Shown here in pieces: positions 32,207 to 40,381 of a stretch of DNA of 64,000 bases (positions are counted from its first letter, which is position 1; every line of letters begins with the position of its first letter). Below the pieces are notes generated by a model that saw only the letters and a list, made by a program, of their open reading frames with translations, was not told the origin of the DNA and made no database searches. Source of the DNA: Clostridia bacterium (GTDB taxonomy: Bacteria > Bacillota > Clostridia > UMGS1810); contig JAFVUE010000004.1 in assembly GCA_017502845.1 (NCBI GenBank), positions 1-64,000 on the forward strand. The letters run 5' to 3'. The position numbers and the translations under genes were made by a program.

Positions 32207-33331
32207 ATGTCAATTGAATTTATAAAACCAATAAACGGCGATGTGCTGTTTGAAGTTGCAGACGGTGAACTTGCTCACGGCGTTTTGTATGCAGATATCT
32301 GTGTAATGGCAAATCCCGAAAGCAATATCACGATAAACGGCGTTAATGCGCAAATATGCGACGACGGATTTTTCCACGCCCGTGTCGGTCTTGACGGTTA
32401 CAGAAATACCGTTACGGCAGTTGATGAAACTACAGGGGAAACTTCAACTATAACACTTTTCTTCTTCAAAGGCGGTTATAAAACATACCGCATGGGCGTT
32501 GACGATGTTATCCGTTGTTTTGAAAATATTTATAATCACAGGGACGAATATACATCCATATTTGACGATCCTTTCTTAAAAGTGTATAAGGATGTCCACG
32601 ATGCTTACGGTACTCACGTACATATGCATATATATTATGAAACTGTTGACGGTAAGTTCAATCTTTCAATGTTCCCCGATAAGTATAAAGACGAATTCAA
32701 AGCCAATTCCGACTGGTTGAGATTTTCGTTCCATTCCCTTGCAGACCAACCTGCAAGTCCTTATAAGAACGCTACTTACGAGCAGGTTATCCGTGAGGGC
32801 GAATTGGTCGAGAGGGAGATTATCCGTTTCGCAGGGGCAGAGGTTATGGACAGCGTAACTTCCCAGCATTGGGCGGATTCTAATTTAGAGGGCACAAGGG
32901 CATTTCGCGATCTTGGGTTTAAGGTTATAGACGGATATTTCATATTTGACGATGAGGGAAATCCTATGGTGTCCTATTACCTTAATGCAGATCAGGCACG
33001 ACACGCCCACGAGAGAGATTTCTGGGTGGATACAGAGGAGGATATTATCTTCGTAAAGGACGATATCATCTTAAACGAACCCTTTTATTCTCTGGAAGAT
33101 ATTGATGCGGAACTTGATAAACTGAAAATGGCAGAAGATCATTGCTTTATGTATCTGCTTATCCACGAGCAATATTTCTATGAGGATTTTGAAGTGTACG
33201 AACCCGATTACCGTGAAAGGGTGTTCCGTGGTGTTGAATGGTGCGTTAAAAACGGTTACCGTTCATCCTGGATAGGAGATTTTGCATTTGAGAATAAGGG
33301 AGATAATATATGGCAAAGGACAAAAAAATAA
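32207..33331 (+). CDS. Uncharacterised protein with NodB-like features
   Basis: The start ATG 32207 gives 374 residues; an ATG at 32198 is too close to its AAAGG site. The N-terminal part (about 1-95) looks like a beta-sandwich (NGDVLFEVADGELAHGVLYA), then a region with DDVIRCFENIY, HVHMHIYYETVDG and WLRFSFHSLADQP, which recalls polysaccharide-deacetylase-like barrels with His/Asp clusters. I could not match it to a named family. The end overlaps the next small gene by 22 bases. It has no signal peptide or membrane segment. Confidence 0.65.
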   Translation: MSIEFIKPINGDVLFEVADGELAHGVLYADICVMANPESNITINGVNAQICDDGFFHARVGLDGYRNTVTAVDETTGETSTITLFFFKGGYKTYRMGVDDVIRCFENIYNHRDEYTSIFDDPFLKVYKDVHDAYGTHVHMHIYYETVDGKFNLSMFPDKYKDEFKANSDWLRFSFHSLADQPASPYKNATYEQVIREGELVEREIIRFAGAEVMDSVTSQHWADSNLEGTRAFRDLGFKVIDGYFIFDDEGNPMVSYYLNADQARHAHERDFWVDTEEDIIFVKDDIILNEPFYSLEDIDAELDKLKMAEDHCFMYLLIHEQYFYEDFEVYEPDYRERVFRGVEWCVKNGYRSSWIGDFAFENKGDNIWQRTKK

Positions 33332-33498
33332 CACAATGCGAAAGCTGTGCCTATTTCGATTATGATGAGGAGTACGATTGCTACCTCTGCACAATAAATG
33401 TTGACGAGGACGACTATGCATCCTTTATGGGTGGCGGTTCGTCATGCCCCTATTATCATTATTATGATGAGTATAGTGTAGTAAGAAAACAGAATTAA
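33310..33498 (+). CDS. Small Cys-rich acidic protein (DUF6472-like)
   Basis: This 62-residue protein has CESCAYF, DCYLCTIN and SCPYYHYYDEY, a four-to-five cysteine pattern suggesting a small metal-binding fold. It looks like the DUF6472 group found in clostridia. The gene overlaps the preceding ORF by 22 bases and is followed by a terminator, so the two are one unit. Function unknown. Confidence 0.7.
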   Translation: MAKDKKITQCESCAYFDYDEEYDCYLCTINVDEDDYASFMGGGSSCPYYHYYDEYSVVRKQN

Positions 33499-33528
33499 AA
33501 AACGGAGTGGATTTTCCACTCCGTTTTA
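33498..33528 (+). terminator. Terminator between converging genes
   Basis: AAAACGGAGTGG and CCACTCCGTTTT pair around ATTTT, directly after the small Cys-rich gene. Confidence 0.85.
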
Positions 33529-33542
33529 ATGTGCATTAAATC

Positions 33543-34460
33543 TTATTTATTGATAATTTCAATCACTTTCTTAACGATGGTTTCCATCTCGCCTTTGTCA
33601 ATGCCTGTATACTGTGCATATTCAGGGCTCTGGGGCATCTTGAAGAATCCGATTGATCTTGCGGCATCTTCTTTCATTGCTCTCATCGCTTCAAGTTCGA
33701 TATCGTGGTAAAGCATATCTTTCTTAAGCTCTGCAACTGCCGCGCCACCTGCTTTTGCCATGTATGTATAGCAGTTGATTTTACGGATACCGAGTTCGAT
33801 TGATTTCATATAATCTGCAGGGTTGACGCCGCTTCCGCCGTGCATTACGAGGGGAACGGAAACCTTTTCGCCGATTTCTTTAAGTCGTGGGAAGTCGAGT
33901 TTGGGTTCTTTCAAGTAAATGCCGTGTGCAGTACCGAATGCACATGCAAGTGCATCAATACCTGTTTTCTCTGCAAAATCCTTTGCATCGTCGGGATCGG
34001 TGTAAACGCTTTCGCCACCTGCACCGCCACCCTCACGGGCACCCATTGAACCAATCTCCGCCTCAACTGAAGCACCGAATTTCTTGGCTAAACTTACGAT
34101 GATTGAGGTGTTTGCATAGTTCATTTCCTTTTCAAGCTCAGAACCGTCGAACATAACGGATGTAAAACCGAGGTCAAGGGCTTTTTTCACATAAGACATA
34201 TCTGTTCCGTGGTCAAGATGAACACAAACGGGAACTGATGCCTTGTCAGCAAGAAGCAGCATAACGGGTGCAATCTCGTCCATTTTGCACACACCCATTT
34301 CTTCGTGAATCTGGGCGTGCATGATGATAACGGGCATATTCTGCTCCTCAGCCGCACTGATAACTGCTTTCATACTGGCAAGGTTGGGAGTATTGAATGA
34401 ACCGATAGCGCATTTTCTCGCCTGAGCAATTTTGAGAATTTCTTTTAAGTTTACTAACAT
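33543..34460 (-). CDS. Class II fructose-bisphosphate/ketose aldolase
   Basis: This 305-residue zinc-dependent aldolase has PVCVHLDHGTD (zinc and catalytic residues), VMFDGSELE, VEAEIGSMG, AFGTAHGIY and PLVMHGGSG, with GIRKINCYTY. The set fits the FbaA/GatY/KbaY family, which cleaves ketose bisphosphates or tagatose/fuculose-type phosphates. The length is typical. Its neighbour upstream is a fucose-isomerase-like gene on the same strand, so it may act on the product of that isomerase rather than in glycolysis; that is inferred. Confidence 0.9.
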   Translation of the reverse strand: MLVNLKEILKIAQARKCAIGSFNTPNLASMKAVISAAEEQNMPVIIMHAQIHEEMGVCKMDEIAPVMLLLADKASVPVCVHLDHGTDMSYVKKALDLGFTSVMFDGSELEKEMNYANTSIIVSLAKKFGASVEAEIGSMGAREGGGAGGESVYTDPDDAKDFAEKTGIDALACAFGTAHGIYLKEPKLDFPRLKEIGEKVSVPLVMHGGSGVNPADYMKSIELGIRKINCYTYMAKAGGAAVAELKKDMLYHDIELEAMRAMKEDAARSIGFFKMPQSPEYAQYTGIDKGEMETIVKKVIEIINK

Positions 34461-34516
34461 ATTTTCACCTTATTTTCGTTGAGTTTGTAATTTCACAGAA
34501 ATGATTGTGTTTATTC

Positions 34517-34605
34517 GTAGGGTAGGGATTTATCCCTACCGTTAAAATTTGCACAAACTTTACGGAACGGATACCCATACCGGGCACGCGTAAATCCGTT
34601 CCCTA
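34517..34605. repeat. Two palindromic GTAGGG-type intergenic repeats
   Basis: GGTAGGGATttATCCCTACC (34521-34540) and GGAACGGAT...ATCCGTTCC (about 34564-34602, followed by CTAC) are hairpins between the isomerase and aldolase genes. Similar GTAGGG-ended hairpins occur at 41.3, 48.9 and 49.4 kb. Confidence 0.65.
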
Positions 34606-34640
34606 CACCATTCGAACTGATTATATTTTTTTATTGTCAA

Positions 34641-36032
34641 TCAGTCAATGCTTACAACATCATAACCGAGGTAATACCTGAATGCTTCCTCAAGGATGCC
34701 TTTCACATGGCCGTTTGCAACTGTTGTGTGGTGTTTGAATCCGCCACGTGCAAGTTTGATAAGTTTATCCTGAAGATTGTCAATCTTCGCAACGCCGCCG
34801 CAACCGAAGAATTCTTTCTCAATATCTTCGCCTGTGAATTCGCCCTCGCTGAAATAGATTGTAATCTTGCCGTCTTCTGTTTTGCAGTTGGAGAATGTCA
34901 TGGGGAATTTGCCGATTCTGCCCTCATTTGTACCCCAGCCGCTTCCGGGATCGCCTTTGTCAAACATCTTGTGCGATGTAACCTCGCCCTTTTCCGCCAT
35001 AAGTTTCTGTGCAGTAGAACCGCAGTGGAAAAGGATAACCTTGTCGGGATCGTCGCCGTAGTTGTTGTTCCAGTCAAGACAAGCCGCAGGTCCTTCTGTT
35101 GCAAGTGAGAGTGCACGCATTGTGATTGCAGAGCACATATCAATCTCACAGGATGCAACTATTCCTCTGTCGTTAAGTTCGGAGATAAGTACACATGGGC
35201 AAACTCTCAGGTATGTTTCCATCTCGTTCCAGCAACGGAGTGAGATAGCGTCCAAGTGATATGTTTCGATATATTCGTCAATAACTACGCTGATTTTAGA
35301 CAGCATAATCTTTTTCTCTTCGGGGACATTGGAGAAATCTGTGTAATTTTCAAGAACTGCTTTCTTTGCCAGAACTTTGGCATCGTCGTCTGCCTTTGCC
35401 CTTACAAACTCAAAGAGTTCCGAAAGGTCAAAACTCTCTACATTGATGCCGTGTCTCTGCATTGTAACCTCGTCAAAACGAACTGTCTTAAATGCAGTAG
35501 TTCTTGCACCGATGCAACCGATTGTAAATCTCTTCATTCCCTTTACTACACGGCAGATTGCCGCAAAATCGTGAAGATTCTGTGCAAATGCAGGAGTTAA
35601 GGGATGAACAACGTGTGGTTTCATAACTGTATAGGGAACTCTGTACTGTTCAAATACGTCAGTAACGGAGAATTTTCCGCAGTAAGCATCTCTGCGGTGC
35701 TGGAAATCCATCTTGCCGATTTCGTCGGGGTACGCCTGCATCAGAATGGGCACACCTGCATCCTGCAATGCGGCAATAGCACCGTTTTCGTCAACGAAGA
35801 TCGGCATACAGAGGATAACTCCGTCATACTCGCCCTCGTGGGATTTGAGCCATTTAGCATATGCCCTGCCCTCGTCACGTGTTTCAACTGCGCCGTAACG
35901 TGTGGCTTCCTTATCCATTATAATATAATCATAACCTGCGTCGGTTACGGCTTTCACCATATCCTCTCTTGCGCCCTCAATAAGTTCTGCGGGCATAAAT
36001 CCACGGTTACCGAAGTACAATGCAAATGTCAT
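34641..36032 (-). CDS. L-fucose/L-arabinose isomerase-like protein
   Basis: This 463-residue protein resembles the fucose isomerase superfamily. It contains YDGVILCMPIFVDENG, TIGCIGARTTAFKTVR, SLRCWNEMETYLRVCPC, SEGEFTG and KHHTTVANG, where Glu, Asp and His probably bind the metal. Members interconvert aldoses and ketoses or act on related sugars. It is transcribed away from a PocR-AraC regulator 110 bases off and toward an aldolase. The sugar is unknown. Confidence 0.8.
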   Translation of the reverse strand: MTFALYFGNRGFMPAELIEGAREDMVKAVTDAGYDYIIMDKEATRYGAVETRDEGRAYAKWLKSHEGEYDGVILCMPIFVDENGAIAALQDAGVPILMQAYPDEIGKMDFQHRRDAYCGKFSVTDVFEQYRVPYTVMKPHVVHPLTPAFAQNLHDFAAICRVVKGMKRFTIGCIGARTTAFKTVRFDEVTMQRHGINVESFDLSELFEFVRAKADDDAKVLAKKAVLENYTDFSNVPEEKKIMLSKISVVIDEYIETYHLDAISLRCWNEMETYLRVCPCVLISELNDRGIVASCEIDMCSAITMRALSLATEGPAACLDWNNNYGDDPDKVILFHCGSTAQKLMAEKGEVTSHKMFDKGDPGSGWGTNEGRIGKFPMTFSNCKTEDGKITIYFSEGEFTGEDIEKEFFGCGGVAKIDNLQDKLIKLARGGFKHHTTVANGHVKGILEEAFRYYLGYDVVSID

Positions 36033-36142
36033 TAAAAATCATTCCTTTCACATCTTTTCCTTGATTTTAACAGAAACCGTGATATAATTATAGTTAATAT
36101 TGTATCAAAAACAGTAATTTTGTACCGAAGGGCGGAATGATT

Positions 36143-36976
36143 ATGCCGTTAAAACTTGATACTTACGAACTTGCAGACCTGATGAAAAATTTCTATACAC
36201 TAACGGGTATCAGGATTGTTATATTCGATGAGGATTATAAGGAGATACTTTCGTATCCCGAAGAGAATTCATCATACTGCGCCTGTATGCGGCGGAACGA
36301 AGAATTCGACAGAAAATGTTGCGAGAGTGATAAGATTTCCTTTGAAACCTGTAAAAAGACGGGTTCGCTTACTATGTATAAGTGCCACGCAGGACTTATC
36401 GAGGCGACATACCCAATTACGGATAAGGGTTCTATCATCGGATATATTATGTTCGGTCAGGTAAGCAACGAAAAGGACAGGGAAGAATTTTTCCGTTCCC
36501 TGACGGAACTTTCCCAATCATATACATCTGACGGGGATATTGCCGAGGCGGTTAAAAAGATTAAATACAAAAGCCGTAAGCAACTCCTTGCCGCCGCAAA
36601 GATACTTGAGGCGTGTACAGGGTATATCCTTTTCAAAGAACTGATTAAACCCTCAAGAGCAGAACTTTTCAATTCCCTTGACAATTACATAGACACTCAT
36701 CTTGATGAGGATATTTCCGTTCCCGTTCTGTGTGATGAATTTCACATAAGCCGAACCCGGCTTTATGCCCTTTGCAAACAGTATATCCCATGCGGTATCG
36801 CCGCTTACGTGAAAACAAAACGACTGAAAAAAGCAAAGGACCTCCTCAGGACAACCGATATGTCCGTTACGGATATTGCCCATTCTGTTGGCTTTGCGGA
36901 CTATAACTATTTCCTCAAAGCGTTCAAAAAACAGTTCGGGGTTTCGACTAAGGGAGTAAGGAGAGAAGTTGGGTAG
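36143..36976 (+). CDS. AraC-family regulator with PocR-type sensor domain
   Basis: ATG 36143 lies seven bases after GGGCGG and gives 277 residues. The N-terminal sensor (about 5-140) has Cys clusters SSYCACMRR and KCCESDK and the KCHAGLIEATYPI block of PocR domains, which may bind small hydrocarbons, sugars or metals. The C-terminal AraC HTH (about 180-277) carries FHISRTRLYALCKQ, and near its end YNYFLKAFKKQFGVS. It is divergent from the sugar isomerase gene and probably activates it in response to a ligand. Confidence 0.9.
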   Translation: MPLKLDTYELADLMKNFYTLTGIRIVIFDEDYKEILSYPEENSSYCACMRRNEEFDRKCCESDKISFETCKKTGSLTMYKCHAGLIEATYPITDKGSIIGYIMFGQVSNEKDREEFFRSLTELSQSYTSDGDIAEAVKKIKYKSRKQLLAAAKILEACTGYILFKELIKPSRAELFNSLDNYIDTHLDEDISVPVLCDEFHISRTRLYALCKQYIPCGIAAYVKTKRLKKAKDLLRTTDMSVTDIAHSVGFADYNYFLKAFKKQFGVSTKGVRREVG

Positions 36977-37018
36977 GAATCGGACAATAAAAAAATCAAA
37001 AAAATTCGCACAACAAAA

Positions 37019-37050
37019 GACATCAAAAGATAAATCTCTTGATGCCCTCT
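37019..37050 (-). terminator. Terminator of the restriction endonuclease gene
   Basis: On the minus strand CATCAAGAGA pairs with TCTTTTGATG (one wobble) around TTTA, followed by TCTTTTGTT. Confidence 0.65.
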
Positions 37051-37071
37051 ATGCAAGTTAGATAATTAAAG

Positions 37072-37734
37072 CTATTCGTTATTTCCTCTTAAACTATGGA
37101 TTGCATCTAAAATTTCTTCATCGGTAAAATTATACTCTGCATCTATAAGTTTTGATGCGCTATGATATAAAACCGTCTTTTTTATCAGTGCTGGACAAGT
37201 CAATTGTTCAAGTGTGTGGTCATCCTCGTTCGAAGTAGAGACAAAGTTTTTGAAAGTCCTGCCTTTGATTTTTTTCCCCGTGTCTCTTGTAGAGCGCAGA
37301 CAACCTTTATATTTACCGCGAGTGTTGATGGTTGTGAGCCTGAAAATTTCTGTTTCATAGATATCAACAACGCTAATTACATTATCTTCACCTATGGTAT
37401 AATTAATGAGAAAAGCTTTCTTATCGTTCAATAAATGAGGAGAATTACATATTGTTACGCCACTTAATGCGCCGTCCTTACAGCTTTTCACTTCGTATCC
37501 CTCTTCAACACCGTCATTATATGTAATAACAACATCTGCTTTTTCGTCGTTCGGATTTGTATTAATTTCCACATTGCAGATATTAAACTCAACTGCTCTT
37601 TCTCGGTAGAAATTGCCTACTTCAACCTGTAGTGGAGTCCCAAAGTTTGCCCCTTTGCGATAAGTCCAGTTGGTTTTGTTTGACATAATTACATCATTAA
37701 TGTAGGATTTGAGTTCATCGTTTTTACTTCTCAA
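37072..37734 (-). CDS. Putative type II restriction endonuclease (PD-(D/E)xK)
   Basis: TTG 37734 sits six bases after GAGAGGTG and gives 220 residues; the GTG at 37743 is part of that site. The central ADVVITYNDGVEEGYEVKS fits a PD-(D/E)xK nuclease core (Asp67, Glu81, Lys83). No named endonuclease family was recognised. Assignment rests on the core plus position: it is divergent from a cytosine-5 methyltransferase, 171 bases apart, with a terminator after it. The region is more AT-rich than its flanks. The recognition site cannot be deduced. Confidence 0.75.
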   Translation of the reverse strand: MRSKNDELKSYINDVIMSNKTNWTYRKGANFGTPLQVEVGNFYRERAVEFNICNVEINTNPNDEKADVVITYNDGVEEGYEVKSCKDGALSGVTICNSPHLLNDKKAFLINYTIGEDNVISVVDIYETEIFRLTTINTRGKYKGCLRSTRDTGKKIKGRTFKNFVSTSNEDDHTLEQLTCPALIKKTVLYHSASKLIDAEYNFTDEEILDAIHSLRGNNE

Positions 37735-37810
37735 GCGAAACACCTCTCTAAAATTATTTTTGATTTGTTTTGTCGTGTGTGTTTAAGGGCCTTTTGTTAT
37801 TAGCAAACAG

Positions 37811-37839
37811 TTGACATAAAAGAATTTGGAAGATATAAT
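37811..37839 (+). promoter_or_regulatory. Perfect-consensus promoter of the methyltransferase
   Basis: TTGACA (37811-37816), 17 bases, TATAAT (37834-37839): an exact sigma-A consensus. It would give strong constitutive methylation, as expected for protection of host DNA. Confidence 0.88.
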
Positions 37840-37904
37840 AAAAAAGAAAAGAATGTTACTAAGCCATCAAAATTGCTTATTAAAAATGATGGAGGATCTA
37901 TGAT

Positions 37905-39065
37905 ATGAAGATCGTTTCTTATTTCGCCGGAGCTGGCGGAATGGACCTCGGATTTTGCTTTGCAGGGCATGATATTATTTGGGCAAATGATTTTGATCAA
38001 GCTGCCGTTAAAACATATAATAACAACATAGGTATATACTCAAAACATGAGGCTGTGTGTTTTGATATTGTGGAGTTATTAGATAAACCTAAAGAACAAA
38101 TTGACAAAATAATTCCGGATTGTGATGTCATTATAGGTGGATTTCCATGTCAGGGTTTTACTATAGCGAATTTGAATCGAAGCATGGCGGATGACAGAAA
38201 CTTTCTATATATACAGTTGCTTAAAGGAATATCTGTAAAACAACCGCCGTTTTTTCTTTTAGAGAATGTTAAAGGATTAGAGAATATTGACAATGGACAA
38301 GTTCTGCCTATGATCATAAAAGACCTTGAAAATGCTGGTACTGTAAATTCAAAGTTGTTTCCTAGTAATGGACCGGGGTATCGCGTGGTTTATAATGTAT
38401 TAAACGCTTATGATTTTGGTGTTCCGCAGAACAGAGAAAGAGTTATTATTTTAGGAATTAGAAACGATATTGAACTGGGTAGCCTCGAAAATCATATATT
38501 AGAAACACCAATATCAAAAAATAAGCCTAGCAAAAAACTTTTTATTAAACCAACACATAATGAAATGTCAAAAACCAAAGATCCGGAGTTGCCAAAAGAT
38601 AAAATCAACAAAATGTATTCCAACTGGAAGCAATCCATCAAGGTCAAAGAATATTACAAGCCGTCTGGAACACTTTATTCAACCACGACATTAAGAGATG
38701 CTATTGGCGATATTCCTTGGAATTATGATGATAATACTACTTTTCACAATCACTGTGGAAGCAAGTGTAAAGTTAAGATAGCAAATCATATAGGAAATCG
38801 GGCAACACATTGGGATCGTAGAGGTCCAACGATAATGGGACGAGGTAGTGGAACTGGTGGTCCTTTGCTTCCTCCACATCCTGAACAGCATCGACGACTC
38901 TCAATTAGAGAGGTAGCAAGAATTCAAACATTCCCAGATGAATTTATATTTCATGGAACTAATTCTGAATGTTATCGCCAAATTGGCAATGCTGTACCTG
39001 TGTTGTTGGCATATAATATTGCTCTTATATTAACTGAGCGAGAAGAATGTGGATTACCATATTGA
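37905..39065 (+). CDS. DNA (cytosine-5) methyltransferase
   Basis: This 386-residue protein has the m5C methyltransferase motifs in order: I, SYFAGAGGMDLGF (AdoMet); IV, GGFPCQGF with catalytic Cys82; VI, LLENVKGL; VIII, QNRERVIILG; IX, GPTIMGRGSGTGG; and X, QIGNAVPVLLAY. GGAGG lies nine bases before ATG. It protects host DNA from the divergent nuclease. Its stop codon lies inside a 17-bp hairpin that also holds the stop codon of the convergent XRE gene. Confidence 0.95.
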   Translation: MKIVSYFAGAGGMDLGFCFAGHDIIWANDFDQAAVKTYNNNIGIYSKHEAVCFDIVELLDKPKEQIDKIIPDCDVIIGGFPCQGFTIANLNRSMADDRNFLYIQLLKGISVKQPPFFLLENVKGLENIDNGQVLPMIIKDLENAGTVNSKLFPSNGPGYRVVYNVLNAYDFGVPQNRERVIILGIRNDIELGSLENHILETPISKNKPSKKLFIKPTHNEMSKTKDPELPKDKINKMYSNWKQSIKVKEYYKPSGTLYSTTTLRDAIGDIPWNYDDNTTFHNHCGSKCKVKIANHIGNRATHWDRRGPTIMGRGSGTGGPLLPPHPEQHRRLSIREVARIQTFPDEFIFHGTNSECYRQIGNAVPVLLAYNIALILTEREECGLPY

Positions 39066-39101
39066 TTAAGATAGTGGCATTTTTTGCCACTATCTTAATC
39101 A
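39063..39101. terminator. 17-bp bidirectional terminator covering two stop codons
   Basis: A perfect 17-bp inverted repeat (39063-39079 and 39085-39101, starting TGATTAAGATAG) with a five-T loop. The first TGA is the methyltransferase stop; its mirror image is the stop of the XRE gene on the other strand. Confidence 0.88.
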
Positions 39102-39308
39102 TTCCTCTAAAAACAATTTATAAGTTTCAATCTCAAGAGCATCGGCAATCCTTTGAATGTTTTCAAGGGATATACTTCTGCGATAACATTCGATAGCACT
39201 AATGTATGTGCGGTGCATACCGCATTTTTCAGCAAATGCCTCTTGTGATATTCCAAGTGCTGTACGATATTTTTTGAGATTACTACCAAAAACTTTTACG
39301 ATATCCAT
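39099..39308 (-). CDS. Small XRE-family regulator linked to the R-M system
   Basis: This 69-residue HTH protein consists of almost only the domain: NLKKYRTALGISQEAFAEK, MHRTYISAIECYRRSIS. Size and context resemble controller (C) proteins of type II R-M systems, which delay nuclease expression. Here it lies downstream of and convergent to the methyltransferase rather than before the nuclease. GGAGG precedes the ATG. A 10-bp perfect dyad lies just upstream (39333-39356), a likely autoregulatory operator. Confidence 0.85.
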   Translation of the reverse strand: MDIVKVFGSNLKKYRTALGISQEAFAEKCGMHRTYISAIECYRRSISLENIQRIADALEIETYKLFLEE

Positions 39309-39332
39309 ATATATTTCCTCCGATTATACTTG

Positions 39333-39356
39333 AATTGTATTCTGTTGAATACAATT
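39333..39356 (-). promoter_or_regulatory. Operator-like dyad before the XRE gene
   Basis: AATTGTATTC (39333-39342) and GAATACAATT (39347-39356) are exact reverse complements separated by TGTT, 25 bases before the XRE start codon on that strand. Confidence 0.7.
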
Positions 39357-39414
39357 GGTCTACATACAATAAGTATCGAAAAATGCAATTTATTGTCAAA
39401 TAAAAAGCGTAAGG

Positions 39415-40299
39415 TTAATTCCTTACGCTTTTTTCATATATCTCTATTGCTGTTTGTTTGTCTTTATCAAGTTGGGATTTTAATTCCTCTATATCAGAAA
39501 AGGTCTTTTCATCACGGATTTTTTCGAGGAAGTGTACTGTGATTTCTTCTCCGTAATCGGGGACGGTATCGCCCATGATATGTGTTTCTGCTTTAACCAT
39601 TCCGTCTGTGTCAACTGTGGGATTCAGGCCGATATTTGTGATTGCGGGGTAGGAATCCACAACCGTTGCATAAACGCCCTTTTCGGGTAAAACGGAGATA
39701 TCTGCCGTGTCGATATTTGCCGTGGGGAATCCCATCTTTCTGCCAAGTTGTTTGCCGTGGACAACTATCCCTGAAATGCTGAACATCCTGCCGAGCATTT
39801 CATTGGCAGAGGGGATGTTACCGTTGCGGATTGAATCCCTTATTCTTGTACTGCTGACGGGTTCGTTTTCATATATAACCGGCTCTGCAACTGTAACGCC
39901 AATCCCTGCACTATTGCACAGAGAAACCATATCCTCTGCACTTCCGCATCTGCCTTTGCCGAACCGGAAATTAAAACCGATTATAATATGTCGTGCGGTG
40001 AAATCGTCTTTCAACATATTTACAAATTCTTCGGGAGTGGTATTTTTGAATTCCACCGTAAATGGCTGAACGAATACCGCCTCAATGCCGTTTTCAGATA
40101 AAATCCGTATCTTTTCATTTTCGCTTATGATGCAATCTCCACGGCTTTCAAATGTATATGCCACGGGGATAAGGTTTTCATTTTTGCAGATATCTGCGGT
40201 CAGGTTAAGCAGACGCTTATGACCTGTATGCACTCCGTCAAATTTTCCGATAACAACGGCACAAGCTTTGCCGAATCTTCGCTCTGTAAGTATATCCAA
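39415..40299 (-). CDS. ribF: Riboflavin kinase/FAD synthetase
   Basis: This bifunctional enzyme of about 294 residues phosphorylates riboflavin to FMN and adenylates it to FAD. The N-terminal nucleotidyltransferase has VVIGKFDGVHTGHKRL and NFRFGKGR. The C-terminal kinase has GKQLGRKMGFPTAN and NIGLNPTV. Start: TTG 40299 has AAAGGTGG eight bases upstream; GTG 40311 overlaps that site. It closes the infB-truB cluster in its usual place. Confidence 0.92.
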   Translation of the reverse strand: MDILTERRFGKACAVVIGKFDGVHTGHKRLLNLTADICKNENLIPVAYTFESRGDCIISENEKIRILSENGIEAVFVQPFTVEFKNTTPEEFVNMLKDDFTARHIIIGFNFRFGKGRCGSAEDMVSLCNSAGIGVTVAEPVIYENEPVSSTRIRDSIRNGNIPSANEMLGRMFSISGIVVHGKQLGRKMGFPTANIDTADISVLPEKGVYATVVDSYPAITNIGLNPTVDTDGMVKAETHIMGDTVPDYGEEITVHFLEKIRDEKTFSDIEELKSQLDKDKQTAIEIYEKSVRN

Positions 40300-40321
40300 T
40301 GCCGTCGCCACCTTTCGTGTT

Positions 40322-40381
40322 AGCCGAAAGAGAATAACCCCAACTACGCCTTAAACGGCGTAATTTCGGTATATTTCGGCT
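40322..40381. repeat. AGCCGAAA-type hairpin repeat, copy 2
   Basis: Sixty bases from AGCCGAAAGAGAATAACCCC to TTTCGGCT, with terminal 8-bp inverted repeats and an inner CGCC-GGCG hairpin. Its last T is the first base of the truB stop codon, so the repeat abuts the gene exactly. Confidence 0.85.
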
